Below, one piece after another: positions 11,611-23,598 of a stretch of 64,000 nt of DNA (positions within the stretch are counted from its first letter, which is position 1; each line of letters starts with the position of its first letter). The notes below the pieces were generated by a model that ran no database searches, was not told the origin of the DNA, and saw nothing but the letters and a program-made list of their open reading frames with translations. This DNA is from Amphirosellinia nigrospora (taxonomy: Eukaryota > Ascomycota > Sordariomycetes > Xylariales > Xylariaceae). Made by a program: the position numbers and the translations under genes. The DNA lies in assembly GCA_004123355.1 (NCBI GenBank), contig SCHM01000004.1, positions 1,798,001 through 1,862,000 on the forward strand. The letters are read 5' to 3'.

Positions 11611-13594
11611 TTAAGCCGCTGCGGACGCCGTGATGTTTATCGCCACGTCGACCCACGTGCAGCCCGTGGTGTTGTACTTGTTCGCAAAAGTGCCGTCAAG
11701 TGCGGCGGCTAGGAAGTCGAGGGCCCGCGGTCCGCCATTGATCATTTCGTCCGTGTGCCCGCCGATCGAGTTGCGGTGATACAGGACGTTGGCCCCTACG
11801 CCGCAGTACCGCGATATCACCTCGTCCGAGTCCGCGATGCCGGCCGTGGCTGTGTATAGATGATAATCTGATTAGTTTTTCACGTCCATGTTTTTTCTTT
11901 GGCACACCTGCCTCCACGTCCCCCTGAGAAGGGAGAGAAGGAAAGGGGAGAGAGAGAGATGTATATAATAGAAGCGATGGATGGATGGATGATCACTTAC
12001 CATCATCGTGAATTGCCTTGTACGCGAACACAGGCATCTGTGGGATGCCGTGATATCCTTGATACCCGTTATTACCGACGGCGCGGGCCAGCTCCGGCGC
12101 GCTCAAGACGGCGTCCAGCCCGTTGACGAAGTATTCGTTGAAATCCTTGCCGGCATAATAGATGAACTCCTCGTCGACGTTTAGGTGTAGCGCTTCGAGG
12201 AACCCGGTTGCGTTGCAGGGACCTTCGGTCTTGAGCTGGCTGAGCACGAACTTGCGGGCTTCGGGGTACTGGGACGTCACTGCGAATCGATGGGGAGAGT
12301 GTCAGTTCAGTCAGTTTGAAGTAAAGCCCAGAAAGAAGAAGAAGAAGAAGAAGAAGAAGAAGAAGAAGAAGAAGAAGAAGAAGAAGAAGAAGAAGAAGAA
12401 GAGAGAGAAAGTATAGGGGGATTTATGAGAAACAAAAGAGCAGAGAGAGAGAGAGAGCCCTTTTATTTAACTCACGTCCGAGAAGTCCGGCTGGGATCAG
12501 GCCGGCCACGGTGGATGTGGGATCGGAGAGTATGGTGGTCACGTTGGGAACTAGACCGCCGATGGCCACGCCGGCGAAGTCGAGCTCCGGCGCGTACGAG
12601 GCCTGGAGCTCGGCGGCGAAGGTGCTCGCTATGCTCCCGCCCGAGTACCCCCACATCGCGTACCGGGTGTCCTCGGGCTTGCCGGGGAAGGGGTGCGAGG
12701 AGAGGGCCGCGCGCACCGAGTCCAGCACCGTGTGCCCCTCCTGTGGCCCTGCTGCGAAAGAGGCCAGGGGTCCTTCGAAGTCGGGGACATTTACTGTGTG
12801 TCATATATCACACGTCAGTTCGTTTGTTTCGAAGTTTAAGAATCGAAGATATAGGCCAGAAGAAGAAGAAAAATCTGGTCTTGATGATATGTCGAGAGCA
12901 ACTTCACAGCCTCGGACTGAGAGTATATGATAACACCGTGGTTATATCACGGGTTGAGAAACGAGGAGAAAAAAAGTAAATCACGGAAGACTCACCATAC
13001 CAGCCTCGAGTAAGTGCCTTAGTAAGACTGTCTGTGGCAGCGGGATACCTGCGAATGCCTCGGCAAGAACCGAGGAGAGAAGGTAACTGGGGCTACCATC
13101 GACGTCGGCGGTGTTATGGGGGGTATTCTGGTAGGATAGCAGAGCCGCCTTCCCATCACAGGCCTTCGTCCCGTTATTCCTGGGGAGCAGCAGCGTCGTG
13201 ACTGCCCATGACGGCCGGTACCGGGTATCTGTTGTTCGGAAAAGGATGTTGCTACAGAAAGTGTTAGATGTGTGTGTGTGTGTGTATGCTTTTAAGAAAC
13301 ATCTGGGAAATCTAGGGAAGTCGAGAGAGTGTGTGAATAACAATAAAGATATTCGGGGAATCCGTACTAAGCTGCCGCAGCCGGCACGATGGCCGTGATG
13401 TTACTGGGATCTGGACGGATACGGAGGATCGTGCCCGGCGCTGCCGACTCGAAACCAGATGGCGCCGTGTACCACGGGTCCTGGCTGGGTGGTAGGGCGT
13501 TGCTACGAACCTGGTGCTGCCGAGGGACGCTGTGCCCATGAGCTGGGAGGAGAAGGGCGCTCAGAGGCAGTAGGTAGCCTGTGGAGAACTTCAT
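11611..13594 (-). CDS. secreted lipase of the LIP family (Candida antarctica lipase A type)
   Basis: Predicted extracellular lipase of 437 residues, hydrolysing triacylglycerol or other esters. A signal peptide (MKFSTGYLLPLSALLLPAHG) precedes the mature chain. The nucleophile serine sits in GYSGG (MWGYSGGSIAS), and the likely catalytic histidine in NSIGGHTDEM. Family segments VNVPDFEGP and AIGGLVPN are present. There are five exons: 13368-13594, 13001-13251, 12476-12793, 12001-12279 and 11611-11849. All junctions are GT-AG and the exons sum to an exact multiple of three with no frame slip. The exon 2 donor is a choice: GTATGG at 13000 keeps the frame, while the nearby GTGAG at 12995 does not. 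Two introns carry microsatellites. Last residues are INITASAAA. Confidence 0.9.
12332..12402. repeat. (AAG)n microsatellite in a lipase intron
   Basis: About 23 uninterrupted AAG units (CTT on the lipase strand), followed by a shorter AG-rich run near 12443-12457. It lies wholly inside lipase intron 3 (12280-12475). Confidence 0.95.
13269..13285. repeat. (TG)n microsatellite in a lipase intron
   Basis: About eight TG units inside lipase intron 1 (13252-13367). A (CT)n run also lies at 13625-13643, just upstream of the lipase start codon. Confidence 0.9.
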
Positions 13595-14901
13595 CTTATC
13601 TCAAGGCTCGGTTTCCTCTCTTTTTCTCTCTCTCTCTCTCTCTGAGGCTTTGGGGAGGGGTGTGATGAAAACGTGGCCCAAGGCATATTATTCTCCGGAT
13701 ACGACTACTTTTTATATTATTCACGGGACTCATCTTTGTCCGAACGACCAACCAAAATCCGAAATATTTCGGCCTATGTCCGAGGAATACGGGAGACTCT
13801 ATGATCAAAGACGTAACTAGTCAACTTTCTCCGAGGTGGGCCGCTCTGGACGCTTGTACAAAATTACCCTTTTCGGAAATATGAAGCGCGTCACGGCATC
13901 GAAAAGCCCAAGGCCGAATAGTAGCGTGTGGGGCCGTAGTTGGATAGCGAACGCCGCTAAAACTCACACCTCTTATCTGGTGTACCGGTGATTTGTTAAG
14001 GATTTTATATATTTTTCCTATTCGGGCAGTATGAGGCTCGTTGGCAGTCCGTCCGTCCGTCTCAGAATATAGCCCAAGACATATTTCATTTGTTGTGAAC
14101 ACCAGTTTATTATTGGATCTTGTTGATTGGATATATCGAATACAACTCATACGAGACAAGAAGAAAGCAACGACTATGTACGTATCTGTTATGCACCTTT
14201 AAACTCTTAAATACTGGGTTGAATGACAGATGTTGCGAATTTCAAGCACGGAGGCAAGCACATACCGTGAGCGACATATAGGGAGAAAACAAGAAATGAA
14301 AACGCCAAGTTTACTATCAATGGCATTTCTCCTACCGAATTCGCAGTTAATAGAGAGCATACTTAGCTGTCATTGGACATGAAGAGTTCATTTGATGTTA
14401 GGAAATACAGGATCCCGGAAAGAAACAAATATACAGTACACAGCCCTTCAGTTTGTAAGATATTTCTGGTAATCGCTTTTAGATCAAAAGCAGAGTTTAT
14501 AAGGAACTATAAGTTTCCAGAGTTCAAGGTAATTAATTCACAATTAAGAGGAAAGGAAAGGGCTAGACGGCCCCTCACACTAAGTGAAAGAGAAAGACGA
14601 GACATTTAACTAAATCCGATATAGTGCTGAGAACACCAGCTCAGGTAAGTGTCCAGGAAGACAATACCGGGGAGATAATAGACACAAGACACAACTAAAG
14701 CACACGAACGAAGACGGGATCACGACATCGAAAATTCGTTAAATAGACACTAGTAAATTACAATATTATGAACCAGGCCCATCACAATGCGACGACCTGG
14801 GAATCCGATACCAGACATTGACTGTCGTCGCGAGCGAAGGGTTATATATGCAATTGGATGTGATCTGTTTCACCGAACACCTAAATGACTGGCTACACAG
14901 A
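13595..14901. other. spacer between lipase and GH17 gene
   Basis: Holds the lipase promoter side with a CT-rich tract at 13625-13643 and the 3' flank of the glucanase gene. The middle is AT-rich. No gene recognised. Confidence 0.4.
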
Positions 14902-16652
14902 TCAAGACATGCTGATGCCGAGAACTGAGGCACAACCCCAGTGTTGCTCGCACTGGCACTGGGTGTTACCATCCTTCCAGGCATCCGAAGTAAGACTGAA
15001 GATGACAGCCTTGTCACCAACGGCCTGGACAATAGACTTGATAGCCGAAGCCTGTTGGCTAACACCAGGGACGGCCGAGCCGAGAGCCTGACCAGCGGAA
15101 GGCCAGCCGGTCTCCATAATACGTCCTTCCTTGCCGGCGCAGATGTTGTCGATGATGTCAAGCTGGCCCTTAACAAACTGACCAGCCTGGTCGGCGGTAG
15201 TCTCGGTATTGAAGAAAGCGTGGGCATTAGCACCTACAAAGTCAACAACGGGGCAGATAAGGCCGGCGAACTCCTGTTGCTGCCAAATGTTGACGGTCTC
15301 AGCAGTGGAGTAGGGGCCTGTGTAGCTGAGCTGCTCCTTAGTCTGGGAAATGAGACCAGCGAGCTCAAGTAACCGTGCAGCACAGCCTCATTACCAACAG
15401 TGATCAGAGAGACAAGATCCCATCGGCTCCAGCTCTTGATAGCACTCATCTGCTCCTCGACACTGGGGTTACCGGCGTGGCAGCCGGGTTGATCAACAAA
15501 GATACCCAAGATCATCTTGATACCATGAGCTTCGCAAGCGCCACCAACAAATTCAAGGGTGCTGCAGTCGGTCGAGTAGACACGGATGGTGGTAACACCG
15601 GCAGCAGCAATGGCAGCAATATCGCTGTTCACCTGGCTCTGGGTCTTGCAACCGCCGCTGGCAGAGGTCTCATAAGGAGTGTAGGTGACAGCCCAAGGCT
15701 TACCAGGCACGCCCTGGCTAGGGGTCTTACCTGGGCTGCCGCTGGGCTTAGGAGTCTGCTTAGTGGTGGTTGGCTGGGGCTCAGGAGTGTACTGGGTAGT
15801 AGTCTCTGGGGGGCGCCGGCTTGGGGGTCGTGACAGGGTAGGTCGGCTGAGGGGCAGGAGTAGTCTCAGCAACGTATGTGGTTGGGACGGCCTCGCTGGT
15901 GGACGGGGTGGGATATCGAAAGGACAATAGACGACAGTGTTCGTCTCGTAGACGGTGGTCACAACCTCGGGCTGAGTGTATGTACCGGCTGGGTAGCTTG
16001 TCACAGTTGGGATGGTCACAGTTGTGTCCTGGGTCACGGTCGTGGTAGTGGGAGCAATAGTGTAAGTACCAGCGGAGGGGCACACGTATGAGGTGGTCTC
16101 AATGACGCTGGTTGTCACACCCTCGCTAGTGGAGACGGTGGCATACGGGCAGACCACGGTTGTGGCAGTGGTGACAACGGTGGTAACACCACCGATAGTG
16201 TGGGTGCCAGCCGGGACGGAAGTCGTGTACGGGACAGGAATCGTCGTGGAGTCAGTCAGGGTGATGGTTGTCGCCGGGAAGGTGTAGACACCCGTGGTAG
16301 AGCATGTCTGGGGAACCGGCGTGGGGACGACGACCTGAGTGGTGGACACGGTCGTGGGCACGGCGGTCGTGGGCGCTGGCGGAGGCGCAGGGGGGAATAC
16401 AACTGTTGACGTTAGGACAAAAATTCTTAACAAAGCTCCTTTCTCCCAGCAGCTTCAGTGCTGTTTAAGGGGTAAAAAATGACATACGGGTAGGCTGGCC
16501 GTAGTAGGTGCTGTATACGGTGGTGCAGCCGCAAGTGTTCTCGGCCTCGTAACCTTCTTCGCGTGGAGAGCGGCGTGGTTGTGTCTGTGGTGAACGCTGC
16601 CAGCGTTGGCACCGGCGGCAAGCGCCGCGGCGACGGCCAAAGTTGCCTTCAT
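14902..16652 (-). CDS. GH17 cell-wall beta-glucanase, BtgE-like
   Basis: Predicted wall-bound or secreted endo-1,3-beta-glucanase/glucanosyltransferase of about 555 residues. A signal peptide (MKATLAVAAALAAGANA) precedes a His-rich stretch and a small Cys motif (ENTCGCTTVYSTYYGQPT). An intron follows (16403-16487, with CTAAC and CAG). A long Thr/Ser/Pro region contains degenerate repeats around CSTTGVYTFP, CPSAGTYTIA and PAGTYTQP. The C-terminal half is the GH17 barrel: KPWAVTYTPYE at its start, general acid in TVGNEAVLHGY and nucleophile in METGWPSAG. The order matches Aspergillus BtgE. Four one-base slips (near 16553, 15909, 15811 and 15369) break the frame. The middle pair cancels over about 33 residues in a Thr/Pro linker. 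The start ATG is fixed by the signal peptide. Confidence 0.85.
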
Positions 16653-19068
16653 TTTCCAAATTTTTCTATCGAAAACTCCTGAGCAACTGAACTCCAAATC
16701 TACCGGTCGTATACGGACGGCTGTCTGTTCCTCTTCGTGATGTCGTGATGAAAACGAGTGCCCGCTAAAAGAGTGAAGCGGTGGGTGGGATGTAGCGATG
16801 GCGAAGGACCAAAGATCAATCGGCGTCAAGCGTGGACATTAAAAGCAGTCGCTTGGTGAAAGAGAGGAGGAGGGAAAGGGGTTTTGGGCGGACAGCATGG
16901 TCGTTAGTTTTATTACGTGGCTACGGCACCATGGGTCTTTTGGCGCCAATTTGCCTGGCTTTGTTTTTTTTTGGTATGGCGCAGCGAGATGCTGGCACCT
17001 TTCGTTCGTACTGACGGGGTAGACTACCAGGTTGGTCAAGCTCAGGGGGGCCCCCTTTGTACACACAAATGTACAGTACACCCAGTTTCTTCCTCCTCAG
17101 GCTTAATGGCTGGGTACTTGGCGTAGGATACCAAGTGGTCCCTCTCATCAGAGCCGGGTAGATAGCGTAGTATATGCTCGTGTGGGTATCCTAGCTTCAC
17201 CGTATTGTGTGGTGTGAGACCAGAGGCGACCTGCAAAAGCATCATCACACCGCACTTATAGACGCCATCGTTCACGACAATTCCTCGTCGACTGTCTTCG
17301 AGCGAGCATCGATCTACACTATCAATACTAGTCTTGAGCTTGCGGACTGTAGACTTAGGACTTCTTCCCACAGCCATGCGTAGGTCAAATGACCAGCTAT
17401 ACGAAGCATAGCCGTTTCTGGTGACGGTGATAGGCCTTTCAGGTCATCGGAAGCGCCTCTCGTCCTGGGAAGTGCCATAGGGCACCGCAAAGACGACAAA
17501 TGAGTGGCCTAGCCGTGAGATGAGGGGCTCGTTGATTGGACGGCCGAATGTTCAAAGCATTGTCCGGCATTCAGACAGGATCATGAGGTGGAGAGGAAGT
17601 GGAGGTGCGATTTGGGTAGAAGAGTCCAAAGAAGTTGACAAACATTCGAATTCAGCTAGTCGACTTCTCGGGCCCCAGATAGCGCGGGATATTTGCAGGG
17701 GTTGTGTGGATCGATGACAGGCAGGGGAAATTGCTGGTGGTCCAAGCGAAATTACTCTACTACCTGTGAAACTTGGAGTATTTGCGACTTTCTTCCCTTT
17801 GTCACAACACGTGTGAGTATGAGTACCTGTACTATAGGTCTTACTATCCCCACCAACACCAGCACAATAAACTCCCGAGGCAGGCCATTCAGTGTGTTCA
17901 CTGGAAGTACTAATTAGTCGAGGCACAAATGTTCAAGAAGACAATGGATAATAGCGTAGTACAAGAGGATCAATCACACTCACGCATCAGAAAGGCTACG
18001 GAGCAGCCGAAGTAAATGTCTCACTTTACAGATAATTAACTAGTGTAACAAAGCAACACCACGACCACTCTTAGTACAATATACACTACATTGGAGACGT
18101 GCAGCGATGCTGATCGTTTCTAAGTAAGGGCTGGCTGGATCGAGGTTTAGCCAGGTTAGTAACCTGGTACGCTAATCCAGAAATGTACCTGCATTTGACC
18201 TGCCGTCTTAAATGTGGAGCAAATAGCTCGTACCTGCATCTGTCTAACGCATGGCCGAGCCGTTATCCGTCTAGGGTCATTCATGCAGCCCCTTTCGATT
18301 CCTCCTCACTCGTACGTACCAGGTAACGTTGTTGTCAGAATAAGAAAGAGCTAATACTTACAAGTATACCTTAAATATGTATGAATAAGTCACTAATAAC
18401 AATGAAAGATGGAACACTTCAATCCATCAGTTCAATTTGAGTTATCTATGTACCGTATATTTACAATTGTACGGTATCTATCATTGTACAACTCTTTTAT
18501 TTTCAATAAGGGATAGGAGAGACGGAAATCGTAGATTTCCCATGCTCATAGCCTCCCGGTTCTTTTCCGGTGAGCGACAACAGGGCGAGACCTCAGCTTT
18601 CCCCACGGCCCCAAAAATCAAGCTTTTCAAAGGGGGCCTCAATACGAACTATTGAGATTTGACTCCATCATCAGCTACCTACACTACTTTCAATACATCG
18701 TAGCACCGTTATTCCGTCCCGAGATTTTATGCCACTCACTTAAGTATATATGCCAGCAATCTTGGCGAGCAGATAAATTTTCTTAGCATACGAGCTTTGA
18801 GCAGTTTACATATTAACATGATGTTCTGAATTCTGTATTGAATTACCGACGTTTCAGGTGAATAAAGGATGCGCCGATTCCTGATAAGCTACCATAAAAT
18901 AAGGTAAGAGCGGTGTCCGAAAAGTGATTGATAATAAAGGCATGCAAACTCGGCCTCCCAAAGCAGTTACATAATAATTGGATGTAAGGTCGGTATATCG
19001 ATGCCATTAATTAACATAACTCTCTACCTGCCCCCTTGATAAACTTCATTCCTGTACCGCTACTACTT
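16653..19068. other. 2.4-kb region with no supported gene
   Basis: The left end is the upstream side of the glucanase gene. A minus-strand pair of short ORFs at 17042-17499 (containing KLGYPHEHILRYLPGSDERD) looks a little protein-like but matches nothing I know. The rest is AT-rich with no clear signals. Confidence 0.3.
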
Positions 19069-19650
19069 TTACATCTGAAACAGAACGGTCAAGGTGACAG
19101 ATACAAGAAAGAGGCCAATCTAATTTCTTATTAGTCTTAAACGATGAAAAGGTGGCCCATGTCTTGAGTAAACGCTTACCGAGATCCTGTTCACGACGCC
19201 ATCGTCGGAGACTGGCTTGCTGGTTGTGGTGGCGATGGCGCTGGTACTGGCGCTGGTACTAGGTTTGGACGTTATGCTTCCTCCAGCGCCCATCGTCTGC
19301 GTACCCGTCGTATAGTTCGCCGTAGTTTCGGATGGCATACCAACCGTGTCCGTCATAGTTACGACTAGCGAACTAGTCGTCACCGACGAACTCACGACTG
19401 CAGTGATCGTCACGCTGGAATAGTTACTTGCTGGCGTGGTTGAGTTATATGAGCTATTAGAGCTCGGGCTGAGTGTCGTGGCTAAGGTAGCATTAATAGT
19501 GGTCATGGGAGGACTAGTGACAGCGATGGCTGATTCGGTATATTTATTGGCAACCGGAATCGTGAATTCAGGCATATTGGTGCCGTTGGGATCCATATGA
19601 GCGAAGACAGCACCGGTTAGGGCCATGATTGCAAACATTTTCACCGCCAT
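19069..19650 (-). CDS. small Ser/Thr-rich GPI-anchor-type surface protein, two exons
   Basis: A predicted 173-residue secreted protein. The signal peptide is MAVKMFAIMALTGAVFA. The middle is rich in Ser and Thr with several NxS/T sites (NATLATT, NSSYNST, NYSSVT), as expected of a heavily glycosylated wall protein. Exon 1 (19180-19650) would run on to a polar tail. A 60-bp intron at 19120-19179, with GTAAGC donor, GACTAAT branch and TTAG acceptor, joins it to a 17-codon exon (19069-19119). The spliced end is GVVNRIS then IGLFLVSVTLTVLFQM, a small-residue site followed by a hydrophobic tail, which is the pattern of a GPI signal. I do not recognise the family. The splice is inferred, but signals and reading frame agree. 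Confidence 0.7.
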
Positions 19651-20354
19651 GTTTGGTTAAGTGATACACTCAGATATAGGATAACTTAAATTAGTGAGAA
19701 CAAGATGAGTCGATGGAAAGCAGATAACACGCATGCCAAAGTTGTCGGGTGACGGGCTGATGAACATATCTTATGGACAGAGGCTCAGGTGCATCTTTAT
19801 AGTATTATACTCCTAATTACACCTCCATGAAGCTCTAGAAGCTAAGGGGCAGGTTTTGATACATTCCATGAGGTGGTCTCGGCAACGAAGACGTCCTTCT
19901 GCTATTACGACATCTCGGTGTTGAAAGCGGAGAAATGCGTACCGAATGGTTCGTGAAATCGAGACACTCGAACGCAGCATGGTTATAAATAGCATTGGCG
20001 CATGCCAGGCCTGAGACAAGAGGCGCTACGTTGCGACGGCCACCGATCTAGATGGTATCGAATGGCCTGTAAAAATCCATGGTTGGTGAATTCCGCCTCA
20101 AACCCCTAAGTAATTCGAGTGTCATGAGAACGAATAGCTCAGCAGGGCTGGGTTGTATGATAAGATGTTGTTGTGTTGCCAGTTGTCGTGTGACTTGGCA
20201 CCTGGCGCTTGGCACATTGCCACCCCTCCCCCTCTACTACTATGTATGTAGTCCAAAATTTCGACATCCAACACGCCCCAAGCTCTACTTAGTGCCCGCC
20301 CATTCAACAAACAGCCCTGTGTTCACACACGGCTAATCGTAATCCGGAGCCATC

Positions 20355-23300
20355 ATGTTACAAGCTTCGGGTCGGTCGTATGTCTGCTGGCGATGTGCAG
20401 CCCGCCGTTTGGGGCCTGTTTCGTCCTCTCCATGGCTGCGCACACCGTCTGTGGCTGGGTCCCTCTGCAAGGCCACCCAATACACCGATTCGGCTTCTGC
20501 AAGAGTAATGAAAACTAGTTCACCCAGATATCCATCCTACCTATCAATACTAATTTGCTATTCCAGAAAATGGCAACTGTGCACCACACACAGTCTCAAC
20601 ATGGTACACTGAACAAGCCCCCTGGGGCGGGAGGAGCCAACACGTGAAGTACCAAAATTACCTATCCGGGAACGTCTTCGTAGATGGGAAGAGGAAAACC
20701 CGAGCGAGGGAGAGGTGATGCTAATGGATATGGCTGACCATGGCTACTTAAACAACAACATCAGCCGTCCACAGAACTTGGGCATGGTAGAGATAGATTC
20801 CGATGCTCTCTCACCCCTGTTCGCTGGTGACGAGTTGGTAGACCTGCGTTCGGATGATGCCATGTTGAGTCCTGGAGATTTGGTTGAGCTGAGGTAACTT
20901 CTTGGTTTTAGCCTCTCACAATCTGCTTCTACTAACATAATACTCATAGCTCCGAAGGGTCAAGGCGACCCAGCCTCGCCATCTGCTTGGGCCGCATCAA
21001 CGACTATGAGCATTTTTACACAGATAGCGGCAAATGGCTGTCAGCTATGGGTGTCAAGACACTATTTGTCGTGAATCAATTCGCAACACCAGATGAGCTA
21101 GAGCCAGTTATTGCGGCCCTGCCCTCGGCCGATATCTCAATCGAGCACGTAAACCGGTTTCAAGATCTAGGAGAAGGCCCATCACGAGCGGCGGGGAGCA
21201 GCCCTTCTGCGCAAAATGCTACTATTTTCTCAGAAAGCCGAAGCTGTGTACCAGGCGAATGCTGGTACCCTTGATGCCTCCAGCTCCTTCATTGGTGACC
21301 CTGTCAAGCATCGATATCTCACCTTACATGAAATTGCGGATCTTCTACTCTCCGACACAAATAAACCCGGCGGCATTTACACCCCTCACTCGCTTTATGC
21401 AGTCCATCGAGCCCTGCTTCAAGATGAGGTATTTTTCAGACCGCTCCGGCACATGGGACATAGAAGATCGTACTTGTTCGAAGTTAGTCCGCTTTCAGAG
21501 GTCCGTATCATACAGAAGGTAGAGAAAATTGTGCGAGACTACCTGGATCAGCAGGGCTATGACAAAAACACCAAGCCAACAGTCGACTCACCTATTGATT
21601 CTTTCGTAGAAAATGCACGAAAGATGATTGACGAAAGCCGGAAACACCGAGGGTGGTCTGAGAATGGCATTGGTCCGTCTGCCAAACCAATTCAAATAAT
21701 ACCAGACTGGTCTGCCACAGACCTAGAGATCTTACAGTTCATTGAACTCTGGGCTAGCTACCAAAAATTCCCGAAGAATTCACGTTTACAAACCCTTGGG
21801 GCCGCTATTCTACGAGCTATTAGTCGGTATCAGGAAGCCCGGGGATATCTGCCCGCCACGGTTGGACTTTCCTCCAGGAAGTTGGCTGGATCCCTCCGTG
21901 GGAGATTGCAGCTCGCTATAGTGTACGGTTCCCGGGCGTCGAGATTAAACGGGGAGGTAGCTACATCCGTCCTTTCTTGGGTATGCTTGATAGGCACTTG
22001 AAACGAGATAGTTTATCGCTCATTCGAAAGCCCTTGAACAACGTTACTGCGTACTGCATTGATGATGTTACGGCTCGCGAAATTGATGATGCGGTATCTC
22101 TCCAGAGAACGTCGAAACCCAATGAATACTGGATTCATGTACATGTTGCAGATCCGGCATCATCATTTGGCGCCGATACGCCTATGGCCAAACACGCCGA
22201 GCTTATTCCTGAAGCGATATACCTCCCGGACATTTTGAGTCCATGTTACCCCCAAGTATTATTCATGATCGATTTTCCCTAGCTCCTGACAGGCCCTGTC
22301 TGACGTTTAGTGCGCTCGTGAACACGGATGGAGTTGTTCTGGATAAGAAGATTGCCGCAAACACCCTAAAGGGCACTATTTACATGACGTACGAAGATGC
22401 TGCTTCGGCCATTGGTGAGACCAGCGAGGACCCTTATGCTGAAAGTGCGGGGTGGGTTCTTGGTACGCTACCAAAAATCGAAACGCCAAAAAGGATTATG
22501 ACTAGGCACGACGACTTGACGGAAGAACAGAAGAGTGATCTTGTTATCCTTTCTAAACTTGGCAAGGCAATCCAAGCGAGGCGGTTAGAGAAGGGCGCAA
22601 CACAGTTCTTCCAGCCTCGCCCAACAGCAACTGTGGGGTTCGAAGGCGTAAAGCTCAAAGACTATGCCAATTTTATTACTGCTGCCGGAGATCCTAACAT
22701 TCATGTCCACTATTCTCGACGTTCTGGGACTGATCTAGTCGAGAACGCTATGAAGTTGGCTAACGAGGTTGCCGCACATTGGTGTTACGAACGAGGTATT
22801 CCTATTCCATACCGAACAGAGCCTCACGCATTGCGCAACGCTGCCCTTGTTCAACAATATGCATGTGATGTACTCAATCCAATGTTGGCTTCCGGGGTTC
22901 GCCCCGATGAGGCTGTGTGGAGGCGTATGCGATCACTAATCGGCGTCGACGAGCTTTCGACAACGCCTAACCCACACTTCACGCTGGGTAGTGACATGTA
23001 CACCAAGGCGACATCGCCGCTTCGCCGCTTCGGCGATCTAATCGTGCACTGGCAAATTGAGGCGGCCCTGCTTGAGGAGAGGAGACTGGGACGTAAGCTC
23101 GTTGGCGGCGACGGCGATAAGAAGCCAGCCGACGACCTGGCTTTCCTGCCGTTTGACCGCGATCGCCTCGACCGGATGTTACCAATGATCCGCCTCCGTG
23201 AAAAGCAGGCCCGTGCCCTCGCCAACGGCGACGGCGCGGACCAGTGGATTCTGCAGGCAATGGTTCGTGCCTGGCGGTTTAAGGAGGCCTCGCTGCCCGA

Positions 23301-23598
23301 AACATTTAAGCTGACTGTGCGGCACGTCACTCGAAGCTTCATCTTAGGCCGACTGGACTGGTTCGAGCGTCGAGCAATCCTAAAACACGAATCGCTTAAC
23401 GATGTCTTCGTATCTACAGATGCGCGACTTGGTGACGTGATCGAGGTCCGCCTCGTCGACATCGATGTCTACTCTAGGCAGATATTCGTCGAAGCTTTAC
23501 GCGTGGTAGAGAAAGCTGGGGGTGAGCCACCAGGATTAGGGGCGCGCATAACCCCGCCCCCGTTGACGGCGTGGCCAAGGATATACCTATTGAAATGA
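20355..23598 (+). CDS. cyt-4: mitochondrial 3'-5' exoribonuclease, CYT-4/Dss1 (RNB family)
   Basis: An RNase II-type enzyme of about 1041 residues, expected in mitochondria for RNA turnover and intron processing. In yeast the homologue Dss1 is part of the mtEXO degradosome. The N-terminus is basic with few acids, like a presequence (YVCWRCAARRLGP). The RNB catalytic region shows IDDVTAREIDDAVSL and HVHVADPAS, with clustered aspartates for metal binding. Later family blocks include YTKATSPLRRFGDLIVH. Introns at 20505-20566 (CTAAT, CCAG) and 20894-20949 (CTAAC, ATAG) are canonical. Four one-base slips (near 20641, 21194, 21861 and 22229) cancel in sum, and the exons total 1042 codons. The slip at 21194 lies in a G4 run. 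The N-terminal ATG is the first in exon 1. Confidence 0.88.

Noticed and set aside
12162-12416. An 84-codon frame ending in a run of about 25 Lys
   Set aside because: It is the plus-strand reading of the AAG microsatellite in a lipase intron and has no other support.
12991-13001. GTGAG as the exon 2 donor of the lipase
   Set aside because: It leads to a stop at once in exon 3; GTATGG at 13000 keeps the frame over all five exons.
17042-17499. Possible minus-strand gene containing KLGYPHEHILRYLPGSDERD
   Set aside because: Two short frames with no clear splice pair, no recognised family and no start context; left unannotated.
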